A stretch of DNA of 64,000 nt, taken from NCBI GenBank assembly GCA_002964805.2, contig PUDQ02000032.1:806001-870000 (forward strand). The letters run 5' to 3'. The notes under the pieces are model-generated. The model was not told the DNA's origin. It saw only the letters and a list, made by a program, of their open reading frames with translations, and made no database searches. The translations under genes were made by a program, and so were the position numbers. Positions 1 through 12,000 of the stretch are shown in pieces; position 1 is the first letter of the stretch, and every line of letters begins with the position of its first letter. Source of the stretch: Trametes villosa. Lineage: Eukaryota; Basidiomycota; Agaricomycetes; Polyporales; Polyporaceae.

Positions 1-8
1 CTCAATCG

Positions 9-3000
9 GTGGCATCACATACCTCGAAAGCGAGCTCGCGCGCGCCGGCGCGCCAACGAGTAGGACGCCAGGGTGTGACCTCGCGCACGGAGGTCGAAGC
101 CGACCTGGAGCAGGATGGCTTCGAGTTCGTTCCCCGAGATGACGAGGAAGCGGAGGAAGAGGCTAGCGCTGGCGAGGGGACGGACGTCGACAGCGACCCA
201 GAGGAGGATGATGAAGCGCTCCTAGGTACGTACCTATGGTCACGAAGCTCGCGCGCGCGACATTTTGACGGATGTGCCTTGTAGCGCGCTTGAGCAAGGG
301 CTGGAACTCCCATGTGTACGCCTTCTTCCGGACTCCGACCGTCGAGTACCGCGGCGCGAACGGCAATCGCCGCTGCCTGGCGTTCGCGTGCAACGGGCGA
401 AGCTGCAAGGTCAGCATCTACCGGTTCCTTGACGGCAAGGACAAGTCGTCGACGAGCAACATGCTCAGACACGCCGAGTCCTGCTGGGGAGAAGACGCGG
501 TGCGCGCGGTGCGCTCGGCCAAGAACCTGGAAGAGGCGCGTCAGAACGTCGTCGAGCCGCTGCGCGTCAACGGCACGATCACACAGGCGTTCGAGCGGAA
601 GGCAGGGGAGATTACTTACAGCCATCGCCCGCATACCAAGACCGAATCGCGCACGGAGATCGTCCGCTGGATCGCGGAGAGTATGCGTCCCTTCAAGATC
701 GTGAAGGATCGGGGCTTCGTGTCGCTGATGAAGACAGGCCGCCCCGACTACTTCATACCGTCGCCCTCCACCGTATCGCGCGACATGAAGGCGGTGTTCG
801 TGCGCGCGCGCAACCGCATCGCGAAGCTTCTGCAGGTATGTGGTCAGCAACGCTCGCGCGCGCATGTTGTACTCACACGTACCCCAAGGAACATGACGGC
901 GATCTCCACTTCGCGTCCGACGAGTGGACCTCTCCGAATCATCGGGCCTTCATGGCCATCACGGTCCACTTCGAGCAGCAGGGCAAGGCGAAGTGGCTGC
1001 TGCTCGACATCGTGGATGTGCCGTGGTCGCATACTGGAGCGAACCTGGCGTCTGCGTTTGTCGATGTCCTGAAGGAGTTTGGTATTGAGAAGAAGGTCAG
1101 TCCCTCGCGCGCGGAGAGGATACAGTACTCACGCGGCCTTGTAGATGCTGGGGATCACCGCCGACAACGCGACGAACAATGATACCATGACGGAGGCGTT
1201 TACTGACCTGATTCCCGACTATCCCGGCGACGCGAACCGTGTTCGCTGCTTTGCGCATGTCTTGAACCTTGTTGCGAAGTCGATTATCCGACAGTTCGAC
1301 GTGCGCGAGGCGGTTGACGAGATTGAGCAGGGCGGCGACGTGAGCGACTTGCTCGAGCTCGCGCGCGAGATGCAGAGCGAGGAAGTGACCACCCGCGCGG
1401 AGATGGCTGCCGCAGAGGATGAGGAGGAGACCCAGGGCGACGATTCCGATGACGAGGTCGACGTGATGGAGGAGTTGAGCGAGGAGGAGCGGGCCCAGTT
1501 TGCAAAGGACGTCTTGCCTGTGAAGATGGTGCTCGCGAAGGTATGCCGGTTTGCCTGTCATGACTCACGCGCGCAGCCTTCTCACGACCGCGACTAGCTG
1601 CGAAAACTCGCCTTCAAGATTATACACTCCACGACCAAGCTCCTGCCTGCTTGGAAGGCCGTTCTCCGAGCGTTGAAGCGTCCGGAGGTCTTGATCCCTC
1701 GTGATGTACAGACACGATGGAACTCGACGCTCACGATGATCGAGGCGTGTCTGAAGAACCGCCGGGCGTTGGACGCGTTGACGAGTGATAAGAAGAACGG
1801 CCTGAGAAGCTTTGAGATCTCCCCGCAGGAGTGGGAGATCGTCAAGCAGCTGCGCAACGTCCTTAAGGTTCGCCCTCCGCGCTTTGTGGGCTAGCGCCCG
1901 TTCGCGGCACCACTGACGCCCACAACATTCGGCTAACTGCTCCATTGATGCAGGTCTTCAAGGACGCCACTGAGATGTTCTCGTGCAGCGCACCCAATCT
2001 CGCTTTCGTTATCCCCGCCATGGATCACATCGACTCGCACCTCACGAACGTCTCCCTCGATGACAAGAAGTACGACCTCGCCATCCGGACCTCGTGCAAG
2101 CTCGCGAAGGCCACCCTCAACAACTACTACTCGCTCACCGACTCGTCCAACACGTACCGGATTGCGATGGGTATGTACTGATATCCCCACAGCGCGCGTG
2201 CTGTACATGTCCAGGGCGCCGCGCGCGCGCGACACTTCCCGTGCCGCGCGCGCACGTTGTCAATGCCGAAACCCCGCGCGCGCTGCTTTTGCGCCCTCGG
2301 TTTGATACTAACTGTGTTCTTAGTTCTTCACCCCAAGCACAAGCTCGAGTATTTCCGCAAGCTGAAGTGGTCGGAGGGGTGGATTGAGACCGCGCGCGAG
2401 ATCGTTCAAGATGAGTACAAGCTCCGGTACGCGCACCGCCCAATCAAGGACACGGACTCCGGTAAGGGGAAGCAGCGCGCTCCCCCACCGCCGCCTGAGC
2501 GCGCCAGGTCCCCTTCCCCGCCGCCCGACGACGCCTCTCATGCCAGCGACGACTCCGACCTCGACGACGTCCCCAACATCTTCGACGAGCTCGCGCGCGA
2601 GGACAACACCGGTCTACAAGATGAGCTCCAGCGCTACCTGAGCCAGCCTGTTGAGACGACCCCCGACGCCCTGGAGTGGTGGTGGGAGCGCCGCAAGACG
2701 TTCCCCCGCCTCCATCGCATGGCGCTGGATTATCTAACAATCCCAGGTGCAGTACACTTATTCAATTGCGCGCGCGGTCTTACCCACTGACAAACTCTTC
2801 TTACCAGCGACGTCTGTGGAAGTCGAGCGCATCTTCAGCCGCGCGCGACTCCTGCTGCCCCATACGCGCAACCGTCTGACGGCCCAGACGACGCGCGCCC
2901 TCCTGTGCGTTGGGAACTGGAGCCTCGCCGGCTTCATCAACCGCAACGACGCACGCAAGGTCTCGCAGCTGCCGTTGGTGCCGGAGGAGGAGGGCGACTC

Positions 3001-3052
3001 GGACTGGGAGGACGGGTGGGATCAGATTGATATTACTACTGTAGACACATAG
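9..3052 (+). CDS. hAT-family transposase, multi-exon
   Basis: DNA transposase of the hAT superfamily (nuclear cut-and-paste). About eight exons join in phase across 50-150 bp introns. Seen in order: an acidic N-terminus; a BED-like zinc-binding stretch (FACNGRSCKV, then MLRHAESC); the RNase H-like core start DEWTSPNHR; the family motif ITADNATNN followed by RCFAHVLNL; DVQTRWNST; and a C-terminal dimerisation region with SVEVERIFSRAR and LLPHTRNRL. These are standard hAT landmarks. A Pro/Ser/acidic linker separates core and dimerisation region. The TAG stop is at 3050-3052. The first Met in frame is at 9, but the true start could lie outside the window. No frameshift was seen, so the gene may be intact. 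The introns carry CGCGCG runs. Confidence 0.88.
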
Positions 3053-3059
3053 TTTTTGT

Positions 3060-3290
3060 ACTATTAATGACTGTCCTGACTCCTGAACGCGCGCAAGAGA
3101 CGGGCGCGCGCGCATGACAACCTCCTGCTCTCGCGCGCGCGGGCCCTAGGATATGCGCAGCCGGACGGCGTGCACACGCGCGATTAGTACACGCACGCGC
3201 GAGGTGCATGCGCGCGCTGGAATCAAGCCGATTGTGACGGCGGGCTTTAGAATTGAAGGCGCGTGGAGTAATGCGCAACAAGCTGGAGCA
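3060..3290. repeat. CGCGCG-run-rich stretch 3' of the hAT gene
   Basis: Several separate (CG)3-5 runs occur within about 150 bp (for example around 3087, 3101, 3135 and 3207), mixed with ordinary sequence. The same type of run recurs in the hAT introns. No gene is apparent. It may be subterminal DNA of the hAT element. Confidence 0.5.
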
Positions 3291-3435
3291 GAAAACATAA
3301 GAAACGCGGCCTACAGTATCTGTAAGGCGTGACTCACCAGGCTATGGTACTGGGGAGGGCGGGATTCACCGCCGCGCTCCTTGTTCTCTCCCTTCACCCC
3401 ACATCGTCGTTGCTCAACTGCCCAGCGCTCGCGAT

Positions 3436-4430
3436 ATGCCTTCCTCCCCTCCCTCTGCCCGTGGAAACGCTGCGGCTGCACCCGTCCCTCCAGGCGCAGC
3501 CCCGCAAACGCCGCCAGCACCGCGCATTCGCGCACCGTACGTCGAGGACGCGGATAGCGGTGACGAGGCCTCCACCACGGACGCCGCCGACACCAGCCCC
3601 GCCTCTGCACCCCCCTCATCCGACGAGCAAAGCGCCCCGGAGGATGGAGAGGCCCGGTCGGATTCGATCAGCGACGGCGCGAGCAGCAACAGCGAGAACG
3701 AGTTGCCCCCGCGCCGCCTCATTTCGCTGTTTGGCGAAGATCGGCCATTGGAGGCGAACACTGCGAGGCTCATCCTCACCTGCGGGCTCCAGTGGATCCG
3801 CCTGTCGCGCGGGGATCGTATGATCGACATGGATCTGCTCATCCAAGGGCGCGACGGGTCCGGGCCCGTGCGCGAGATCGAGGTAAGCACGACGTGGTAC
3901 AGATGGCCTTGCAGAGCACTGACCGTTGGCATACTCCAGATCGGCCTGCCCACAACGCTACGCCAGGCGCGAGGATTCCCGCCGCAATCGTGGCAGGTCA
4001 TGTACGCCGACATCGTGACCCGATTTGGCGGCATCTTGACCGAGGATCAACGGGACGCCATCGTCGTCGTTGTGCAGCTGTACAGCTGGTTCGCGCGCGC
4101 GCCGAGTTGCGAGAACGTGCGCATCGCTTGGGCGGAGATGCGCGAGATGCTCGCGACGGCCACCGTCATGGAGCACGAGCTCAAGACGCCCGGGGAGAAC
4201 CTGGTGATGAACCTGGAGTTTTGGGCGCGGCGCCGCATCCCGGTGCGCATCAGGCGTGTACACCCATTCGCATGCACTCACGCACTTCGTAGGATGCCCT
4301 GCCGCTCGCCGAGGGCGACGACAGCGCGGACGACTGGGACGTCAATGACGAAGAAGACGCCGCGCGTGTCTTGCAGAGCGTCACGAACGCTCTCACGGCG
4401 AGCACCACGGAGACCGCGGAATCGGCATGA
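3436..4430 (+). CDS. hypothetical protein, three exons, next to the hAT transposase
   Basis: Not recognised. Three exons fit (about 3436-3881, 3941-4241, 4293-4430), joined by 51-59 bp introns; the second donor is GTGCGC and keeps phase 0. The first ~90 residues are disordered, rich in Pro, Ser, Asp and Glu. A globular part of ~130 residues follows (NTARLILTCGLQWIRLSRGD, then ILTEDQRDAIVVVVQLYSWF), predicted largely helical. The C-terminus is acidic (DDSADDWDVNDEEDAA). No catalytic motif, membrane segment or zinc site was seen. It lies between the hAT gene and a CG-rich block that looks like a hAT end, so it could be a second gene of that element or a neighbour caught by transposons. Confidence 0.55.
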
Positions 4431-4499
4431 ATCGCGCGCCTGGCGCAATGAGCACTTCAGTACGCTACTGTATGCATACTGTATATAATATACGTCCGC

Positions 4500-4696
4500 G
4501 GTTGTACTACGACACCGGTTCCCCGAGTGCAAACCCGCGCGAGACCCGTGCAAGGGTGCGACACCCGCGCGACCCGGCGCACCCGGCGCTTACACCCTAC
4601 CCGCGGGGCACCCGCGGGTTGCGGGTAAGGGTGGGTCACGGGTAAGGGTGGGGGTCAGCCCGCCGACACCCGGGGGTACACCCTTGCTATACCCTA
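4500..4696. repeat. Subterminal ACCCG/CGGGT repeats, candidate right end of the hAT element
   Basis: Short interspersed repeats on both strands (ACCCGCG, CGGGTAAGGGTGGG, ACCCGGCGC) resemble the subterminal binding-site arrays known from hAT elements. Read on the minus strand, the block begins TAGGGTATAGCAAGGG, a plausible hAT terminal inverted repeat ending at 4696. A transposase reading frame of another family begins immediately after it. The matching left end is outside the window. Confidence 0.5.
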
Positions 4697-5935
4697 CTCA
4701 TGGCCCTATGGTCCGGCACGTACAAGGACTTGGACCAGGGTATCGGCTCCTACCAGCTCTCCTCGGCGGTGTGGGATGAGATTGGTCGGGAAAGTGCTGC
4801 GTCTGGCGACTTCATACCTTACGTCTTTGGCCCCAGACCACCGAACGTGGCGAGCGACAAGACCAAGTGGACCGCGGACACCCGCTCATTCTGGATCCTG
4901 TATGTCGCACCCGTTCTCCTCCGAGGACGCCTCCCCACCAAGTACTACGACCACTTCATCGACCTCGTGAAGCTTCTGCACGCCTGCCTGCAGTTCGAAA
5001 TCACTGAGACAGAAGTCAGGCACGTCAAGGATGGCTTCATACAATGGGTGAAGAAGTACGAGGAGTACGTCCTCCTGGCTGTCCTTGAGACTATATACGA
5101 ACGTGTGAATTGCTGACTCGCTTGCCTTTGCAGGTACTATTATCAGCACAACGTCAACCGCTTGTCTGCTGCGCCCCTCACCATCCATGCTCTCCTCCAC
5201 ATCGCCGACAGCATCCGCCTGGCAGGCCCCGTCTGGGCCTCATGGGCATTCCCTATGGAGCGATACTGTGGCCGCCTTCAGCCCAGCATTCGAAGCCGAC
5301 GTCACCCATACACCTCCCTTAACCGCTATGTCCTGGATCCCGCCCGTCTCGATCACATCAAGCTGCTATACGATGCTTACGAACTTCTCCGTCTGACTGC
5401 AGAAACGTCGAGTCACCAAGGAGTATCTATACCTGGGTGTACGTCACTCAGTTCACAGTCCAGCAATCCCTCGCCCCAGAACTGATTGTATGTCTCTTCA
5501 GACACGACTTCTGTGCTACTTCCGGCTAGCAAGGTCCTCGTACCCGACCGCGGACTACTCGACAAGCTCGTGTCAATGTTATGTACCCGATACAGCTCTA
5601 CTCCTGCCGCCATCCGCGCCGCTCTTCCCGCTGAGGTGGAACAATGGGGAAAGCTTCGTATTCTCAACGACGGGGACACGATCCGGGCGGCAGAACTCGA
5701 CGCAGAGGTAGATGACGGGCGAGATGCTAGTTTCGTTCGTGTAAGTGCTATAATTCGCATAATTCTCCTGTACTCGGTTCGTGGCAGCCTGGCGGTGAGT
5801 ACTTGACAACATGTAGCAGTCGCTGATGTCCTATACACTACCTCTCAGTACGAGCTCCTTGTCGACAAGAATGCTCGCTATCGACAGCGTCCGGTCGTCC
5901 TAGAGCAGAAGACATTCTATGGGCAGTTGCGGCAA
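4697..5935 (+). pseudogene. KDZ/CACTA-like transposase, C-terminal half, part 1 (interrupted)
   Basis: C-terminal half of a basidiomycete Tnp2/KDZ-like transposase lacking its N-terminal catalytic part. Exons join in phase: LMALWSGTYKD through YYDHFIDLVK and KKYEE; then YYQHNVNRLSAAPLTIHALL and FPMERYCGRLQPSIRSR (a conserved family stretch); then LRILNDGDTIRAAEL; then YELLVDKNARYRQRP and FYGQLRQ. The frame is open from 4697, right after the putative hAT end, so the 5' part is missing. It stops mid-exon at 5935, where the terminal repeat of an inserted element starts. The same protein resumes at 12313. Family assignment is from remembered family features, not a search. Confidence 0.8.
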
Positions 5936-5936
5936 G

Positions 5937-5960
5937 CATCAGCACTTTGTCATTTCCCTT
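5937..5960 (+). repeat. Left terminal inverted repeat of the Plavaka-like element
   Basis: Reads CATCAGCACTTTGTC followed by ATTTCCCTT. It is the exact reverse complement of 12287-12310 over 24 of 24 bases. The internal CACTT recalls the CACTA termini of the wider CMC superfamily. Confidence 0.92.
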
Positions 5961-6199
5961 ACAGCCCTTATATGCCCTTGTTTCACCAAACAAGGGGTCT
6001 AATAATTGCTAATGGCAGCGACGCTAAGGGCAGATTTAATATATCTGGCGACCGGAAATATAATACCACTAAGGAACACAAGGGCGAGGAAGACGGCATG
6101 CTAATACTCAAGGACTAGTAAGGGCTCAGGTAGCACACAGGAGGGATAGGCTCACAAAGCAGCATATCATGTAACATTGGCTACACAAGGGTATACATG
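5961..6199. repeat. Left subterminal region with AAGGGC/GCCCTT motifs
   Basis: AAGGGC or its complement occurs about five times (near 5964, 5974, 6027, 6081 and 6119), with relatives AAGGGT and AAGGGG. A copy of the type also occurs near the right end. Likely subterminal transposase-binding sites. The region also holds the 3' flank of the minus-strand gene. Confidence 0.5.
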
Positions 6200-8792
6200 C
6201 TACTCGGAGCGGACCTGGGACAAAGAGGTATCTATGATCCTACGCTGACGCTTCACACCTGACCGCCGCGCGCCACGACCCGTGCTCTTCGCGGTGAGCA
6301 GCGCTCGAGCCTTGTGCATAATCTCGTCAAACGTCTGCGGCTGGTCCTCGAGGATCTCCTTGACAGCCTGGTCGAAGAAAGAGTCAGTGCGCTCACCGCC
6401 GTTCTTTTCATTGAACGGCTCGTCGGGGGCCTCGAATGTACCCGACAGGTACGACTCGAACGCAATCTCGACCTGCAACGGTATAAGCACTCAGAATACC
6501 AGACGAGCGGGGCGACGTACTGCAGCACAGGCCAAACATAGGGCCCCGACGGGGAGGGGCTGCTCCGCAAGCGTTGACTGCGCAATCATCTTGAAATGCG
6601 GCGCGAGCGTGCGCAGGATGTAGACCGACTGGAACGATCCACGTCCCGGGTCTTCCTGTGACACACAGTCAGTAGAGGGCATCGGTCATGGAACAAGTCA
6701 ATACATACGCCATTGGATCCGGCGTGCTCCCAGAATGCCTCGCCCGTCTCATCCTTGAGAGCCGCATCCGCCCACGCAGCTACGGCATCTGGCGTGATCT
6801 TCGGTCTGCTTGCCTTGAGTTCCACGTACGCCGCCTTGACGGCGGTATGAGCGCGCACCAGAAAGCCGTTCCGCCAGTTCGTCATGCGCTGGCGTGCCTA
6901 TTAGGGCCAACAATGTTAGTCGCTACCCTCAAAATAATAATAGGCACTTACAATCTTGACGATCGCCGACGATTTCGTAATGTCGTACTCCCGGCGAGGG
7001 CAGAGCTCATTGACGAGCTGCTGGATCAGATCGATGATGCCTGGGGCCATTTCGCCCTCTTCGTTCATGTGGGGCTCAAGCGTCCATGGATCAGACTGCG
7101 AGCCATAGTACTCCAGCAGCGTGGGCATGATTTTGCCCTCGAAGACGGTGCTGAGCCACTGCGGCAGCGTGTCCGCGGACAACGAGACCCCGATGTCCAT
7201 GTCGACCTTGCGTGTGCGCGTGGCCTTCTTCTTCAGCTTGACAGCAGCATCCTCTTCCACCTCCACCACTTCGACAAGCTGTATACGTGTAAGTAATGGT
7301 CTCGAGCGTAGACGGGCAAGGCCACTCACATCGCGCGAACGGGCGCTTATTCTGCCTGTCACAGCGCCTCTGTCCATCGCGACATCCTCATCTTGAAGAC
7401 CACCAAAAACATCGTGATCGGCAGGAGCTGCAAGTGCTGTGTAAGCACGGAAAGGAAACGGCGTGAGAGTACTTACCGGCTTTGACAATAGGACGCTCCG
7501 CAACCAGCGGTGTTGACGGCGTTGACGGCGTCGGCCCACGAGAGTCGAGCGTGCCGGAGAATGAGCGCGCGGGAGTTGAGGTGCGCGACGTCGTGCTCAA
7601 GCTAGCGAGGCGCAGCTTGAATGCGGGCGCAGCAGGTGGCGGGGTCGCGTGCGGCAAGGGGGAAGAGACGGTGCGCGCGGCGAGCATCTTGCTGCGGTAT
7701 TGAGTATTGAATGCAGGTACCCCGCCGGCGCGATTTGCGCGCGAGTCGGGGGTCCCAGACGAGCTGTGTGGAGGCTTCAGTCGTGTATCCAGGTGGTAAG
7801 CAGTCTGCGCGTACCTGCGGGAGGCCGGAGGCGCACGGGGCACTTCCTTATCGAGCTCGGCGCGCGCGGTATCAATGCGGCCCAAAAGTTGAGCCTGCGT
7901 CTGCTTGCGTCTCTCAGCCGCCGTGAGGGCCTGCGGAAATGAGGGCTACAGGGCATTCAATAGCATATAAGCCACGCACCTTCTTGCGGCCCGGCGCTTT
8001 CGCAGGCGCAGGCAGGGCGGGTGCGTCTGAGTCCTCCCCACTGTCCGACACCTGGGAGCCATTGATCACCTCGTTCTGGTACTCGCTTCCGGATGGTTCG
8101 GAGCTGGGGGCTCGGGGGGCACCGGCATTGAGGTACTCGGCGTCAGCTTCGTCGTCGCGAGCCCGGCCGGCGTCGAGGAACGCGAGGCGGTGTATGCCGT
8201 CCGCCTCACGCTGGGTCTTGTCCTTCTTATCCTTCTTCTTGCGCTCAGCGACGGCCTTGTTCTGATCTCGCTGAGCTTGCGCGAAGTCTTTGGCGAGCTT
8301 CTCCTCCTGCCAGTTGCGACCAACGTCGATGCCGGGATGCCTATCCTTGTTGCTTGCGCGTGTACCGTACCGATGTGGGCGAGGGGCCTCTGGACGAGCC
8401 GTGGGGGATTCCGGAGCGTTCGCATCAGGCAGCACACCAGAAGGGATGATGGGCGAGGCGGTGGGCGAGGTGATGAGCGTGTGACCGCCCTCATCAGCGC
8501 CTGGGTAAGCCGGCTCGATGCCGCCCCATTCTTCGTACTCGAAACCTTCACCGTCCAGACCTGTCAGGTGTGTTTGTCAGTACTGTACCGGTCGAAGGAA
8601 GCCACTGAAAGAGGGCGAGGTCAAGTAGCGCAACGAGCTTGCCAGCTGTCATGCGGTAGTGACGCGCCGACGACGAAGCCGCGGCCGGCACCAGTAACAA
8701 TATCGAGCTGAATTGAATTACATACCTTCCTCTGGGGAGAAGGAGCTTGCGTCACTCCCGCTGTCCGAGCGGGGGCGCTTCAGACGAATCAT
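6200..8792 (-). CDS. DUF6532-like hypothetical protein carried inside the Plavaka element
   Basis: Multi-exon minus-strand gene of about 640 residues. The start is at 8792 (MIRLKRPRSDSGSDAS) and TAG at 6200-6202. Exon 1 is short (8726-8792); exon 2 begins at 8563 (LDGEGFEYEEWGG). Seen: an acidic/serine-rich N-terminus; a basic segment (RYGTRASNKDRHPGIDVG); a Lys/Arg/Ala helical stretch (AERKKKDKKDK); a long disordered middle; and a globular C-terminal half (LVNELCPRREYDITKSSAIV, RMTNWRNGFLVRAHTAV, SFQSVYILRTLAPHFKMIA, VEIAFESYLSGTFEAP). This arrangement matches my memory of basidiomycete DUF6532 proteins, whose function is unknown. It ends with a basic tail (RGARRSGVKRQRR). Its position within the terminal repeats, divergent from the transposase, suggests a transposon accessory or DNA-binding role; that is inference. 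Confidence 0.72.
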
Positions 8793-9003
8793 GGCGGCGA
8801 TGGGGTGAGCGCGGTGCAGATGAAGGAGGCAAGAGTGTGAGCTGACGGTGCACGGCGACAGCTCCAGCCCGCATTAGGCGCTCATACAGGCGCCCATCTC
8901 TGCGCGCAGACCGCCGCGACGTCGTTGCGCTCACCCTTGCACGCTCACGACCCCCTCTCCTATAAACCTCTATCTTGCGAGCCCAAACGTTTCTCTACTC
9001 GAC
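8793..9003. promoter_or_regulatory. Divergent promoter of the two Plavaka-element genes
   Basis: 211 bp between the start codons of the minus-strand gene (8792) and the transposase (9004). CTATAAAC at about 8960 is a TATA-like site some 43 bp before the transposase ATG. No TATA-like site is clear for the other direction. Confidence 0.5.
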
Positions 9004-12000
9004 ATGGGACGCTTTTGCAACATATGCAACCGCTCGTTTATGTCCGAGAACGCTTTCAACGACCACAACCAGCGCTACCACCAGTATCCAAAGCCCCCGC
9101 CGCCTCCTTCAACGTATCGCCGCCACCCGATACTCAATGGTATGCGGCTATACAGGTCTTGTACGTCTGCTAACCAGCGCGTTTGGTTGTGCAGCCCGGC
9201 GCTGCGACAAGGACGGCCAATTTTTACCACCCGGTGCCCCTCCTCCTCCGCGACCAAACACGACCTCTTTCTGGCCGTTTGCTCACCGCCCGGCTTACCA
9301 ATACGCGGGACTACATTACGGGCAGCTACACACCTCTGAGGCCGGTCTCGACGCGCTTCTGCGCACGCTCGCCGCGGAGAAGGTTCTTGAATCGGGCAAC
9401 GCCGATGCGCAGGCGATCTTCCAAAGCGCCGACGACATGCTCAACCACATCGACGCTTTGCCGTTCGGTGGGCAATCCTGGACGTCGTTCACGTTGCGGT
9501 ACGCCGGGCACGTCGATGCTGACAGTCCCTCGTGGAAGCGCAACACATACGTCGTGCACCACCGGAACGTTTTGCGCGTTGCCGAGAACATCGCCGACAG
9601 CACGGATTTCTTGGGCACATGGGACGACACCCCGTTCGAAGAGTTCCTAGGGCAGCACAACCGACGCTTTAGTAACCTCATGTCCGGCAGATGGGCCTAC
9701 AAGAAAGCGGTGAGTTCAGCCCCTCGGGTGTCCCCTTATATTACGCTACGGATACTGATGTCCTGAGGCTGCCCCAGGATATAATCGCTCAAGACCCAGC
9801 AACCCACGGTGCCATGCTAACGCCTATAGTCCTAGGTGCAGACAAGACAACGTGCTCCGTCGCCACGGGCCATCAAAGTTTCCACCCCTTGTATATGTCG
9901 CTCGGAAACGTCCATAACGAGATGAGGCGCGCGCACCGCGACGCCGTCGTGCCCCTCGCCTTCTTGCCCATACCGACCTGTACGTCCATGTTATACACAT
10001 CGCACCTGCACGGTACTGATCCATATCAGGTGCACGCGAGCATGCCAATGACGAGGAGTTTCGGATCTTCCGCAAGCAGCTCTACCATGCCGCGTTAGCT
10101 CAGATCCTCGCGCCGCTCCGACCAGGCATGACCGTCCCCCACGTCATGCGGTGCCCTGATGGCTACTACCGACGCGCAATCTTCGAACTTGGCCCATTCA
10201 TTGCCGACTATCCCGAGCAGGTTTACCTGTCCGGTGTGGTCCAGGGATGGTGCCCAAAGTATGTAACCTTACTGCGCTCTCGAACGTGATCACTGACATC
10301 ACCGCGGAATCAGGTGCCGTGCACTCCCAGACGAGCTGGAAACGGCAGGACCGCCTCGTTTTCGGGAGCACACAGAGTGCCTCCTCGAGACGTTCACGCC
10401 TGCCCAGCTGTGGGACGTGTTCGGGGTCGTCGGCGACGTCACAGTGAGTGTATTCGCACTACCGAGGGAACTGGAATACTAATTCAATGCATTAATCAGC
10501 CGTTTACGAACCACTTTCCGCGCGCCGACATACACGAGCTCCTGACGCCTGATCTTTTACACCAGCTCGTCAAGGGTACGTTCAAGGACCATCTTGTGCA
10601 GTGGGTAAGCGACTACTGCTACGCGACCTCGGAGAACGCTCGCGAAGCCAAACGTCTCATCGATGAGATCGATCGCAGGTATGCGCTGCGCGTCTGCTGT
10701 GTGCAACTTGGAGTTCTCTTACACCGACTTGCAGGTTAGCCGCAGCGCCGAGCTTTCCTGGGCTGCGGCGCTTCCCCGAGGGCCGAAACTTTTCGCAGTG
10801 GACAGGGAATGACTCAAAGGCTCTAATGAAGGTGTGACCACCCTTGCTCCGACGTTGACGTTAAGCTGACGTTACGACACTTATAGCTCTATCTCTGCGC
10901 TATCGCCGGCCTCGTACCCGCAAAAATGGTGCAGTGTTTTGCGGCACTTCTCGACTTCTGCTACATGGCACGCCGCTCCGCCCACGACACCGTTTGCCTT
11001 GACGCGATGGAGGACGCACTCGCTTACTTCCACGAGCTTCGCTCGATCTTCGTCGAGACGGGCATCCGTCCCGATGGCTTCGGCCTTCCCCGCCAGCACG
11101 CCCTGGTGCACTACGTCCAGGCGATACGCCTCTTCGGCTCGCCGAATGGGCTCTGCTCGTCTATCACCGAATCAAAGCATATCGAGGTCGTCAAGAAGCC
11201 GTGGCGCGACTCGAACAAAAACAACCCCCTACAGCAGATCATCAAGAAGAACACGCGCCTGTCCAAGCTTGCCGCAGCACAGGTCGAGTTCGGCCGCTGC
11301 GGCTTGCTTCAAGATGACGTCCTTACTTCGTCCCTGCGCGACATCGGCGAGGACATCGACGACGAGCAGGACAATCGTGAGGCCAACTTCATGGCTCTCC
11401 GGGACGCGTTGGCCGTAGACGGGCGCCGAGCCGGCCCATCTGTTGCGCTCAGTGTCAAGCCAGGTGAGTGGTTCCTGAGCGTAGCGCGCAGTGTTATTGA
11501 GCAACCTGTTAGCTTCTCATGGCACGCAGTCTATCCGGGATACGGCTCTCGCCATTGGTCGACCTGACCTTGCGACACTTATCTCCGAGTTTCTCCAGAG
11601 GGAGATTTATCCGGACATTGTGCTTGGCCCCGACTTTCCGCCTGAGCAGTACCCGTACATTTCTCCTCGTACTCCGATTTCGAGATACCTTTCTGCGTCC
11701 GCTACCTATTATGCTCCGAGTGATCTTTGCGGGCCTGGTGGGATGCATCGGGAGATTATCCGGTGCAACCCATCATGGCTGGGAAAGATGGCCCGTTTCG
11801 ACACCTTGTTAGTGCGTGTTGACCCGAACGTCCCCGGTATGCAGGGTGTGCGGGTTGCGCGCGCTCGGGGTTTCCTTCGCTTCAAGTTTGAGAACATTAC
11901 GTATGCATGCGCCCTGGTGCACTGGTATACCTACGTTAATGATGTTCCGGATCCCCTCACTGGACTATGGGTCGTTCAGCCTCAGTTTATTCATGATAGT

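Noticed and set aside
2..865. A 287-residue minus-strand open frame opposite the hAT transposase
   Set aside because: It is antisense to exons with clear hAT motifs; GC-rich coding DNA often leaves the opposite strand open.
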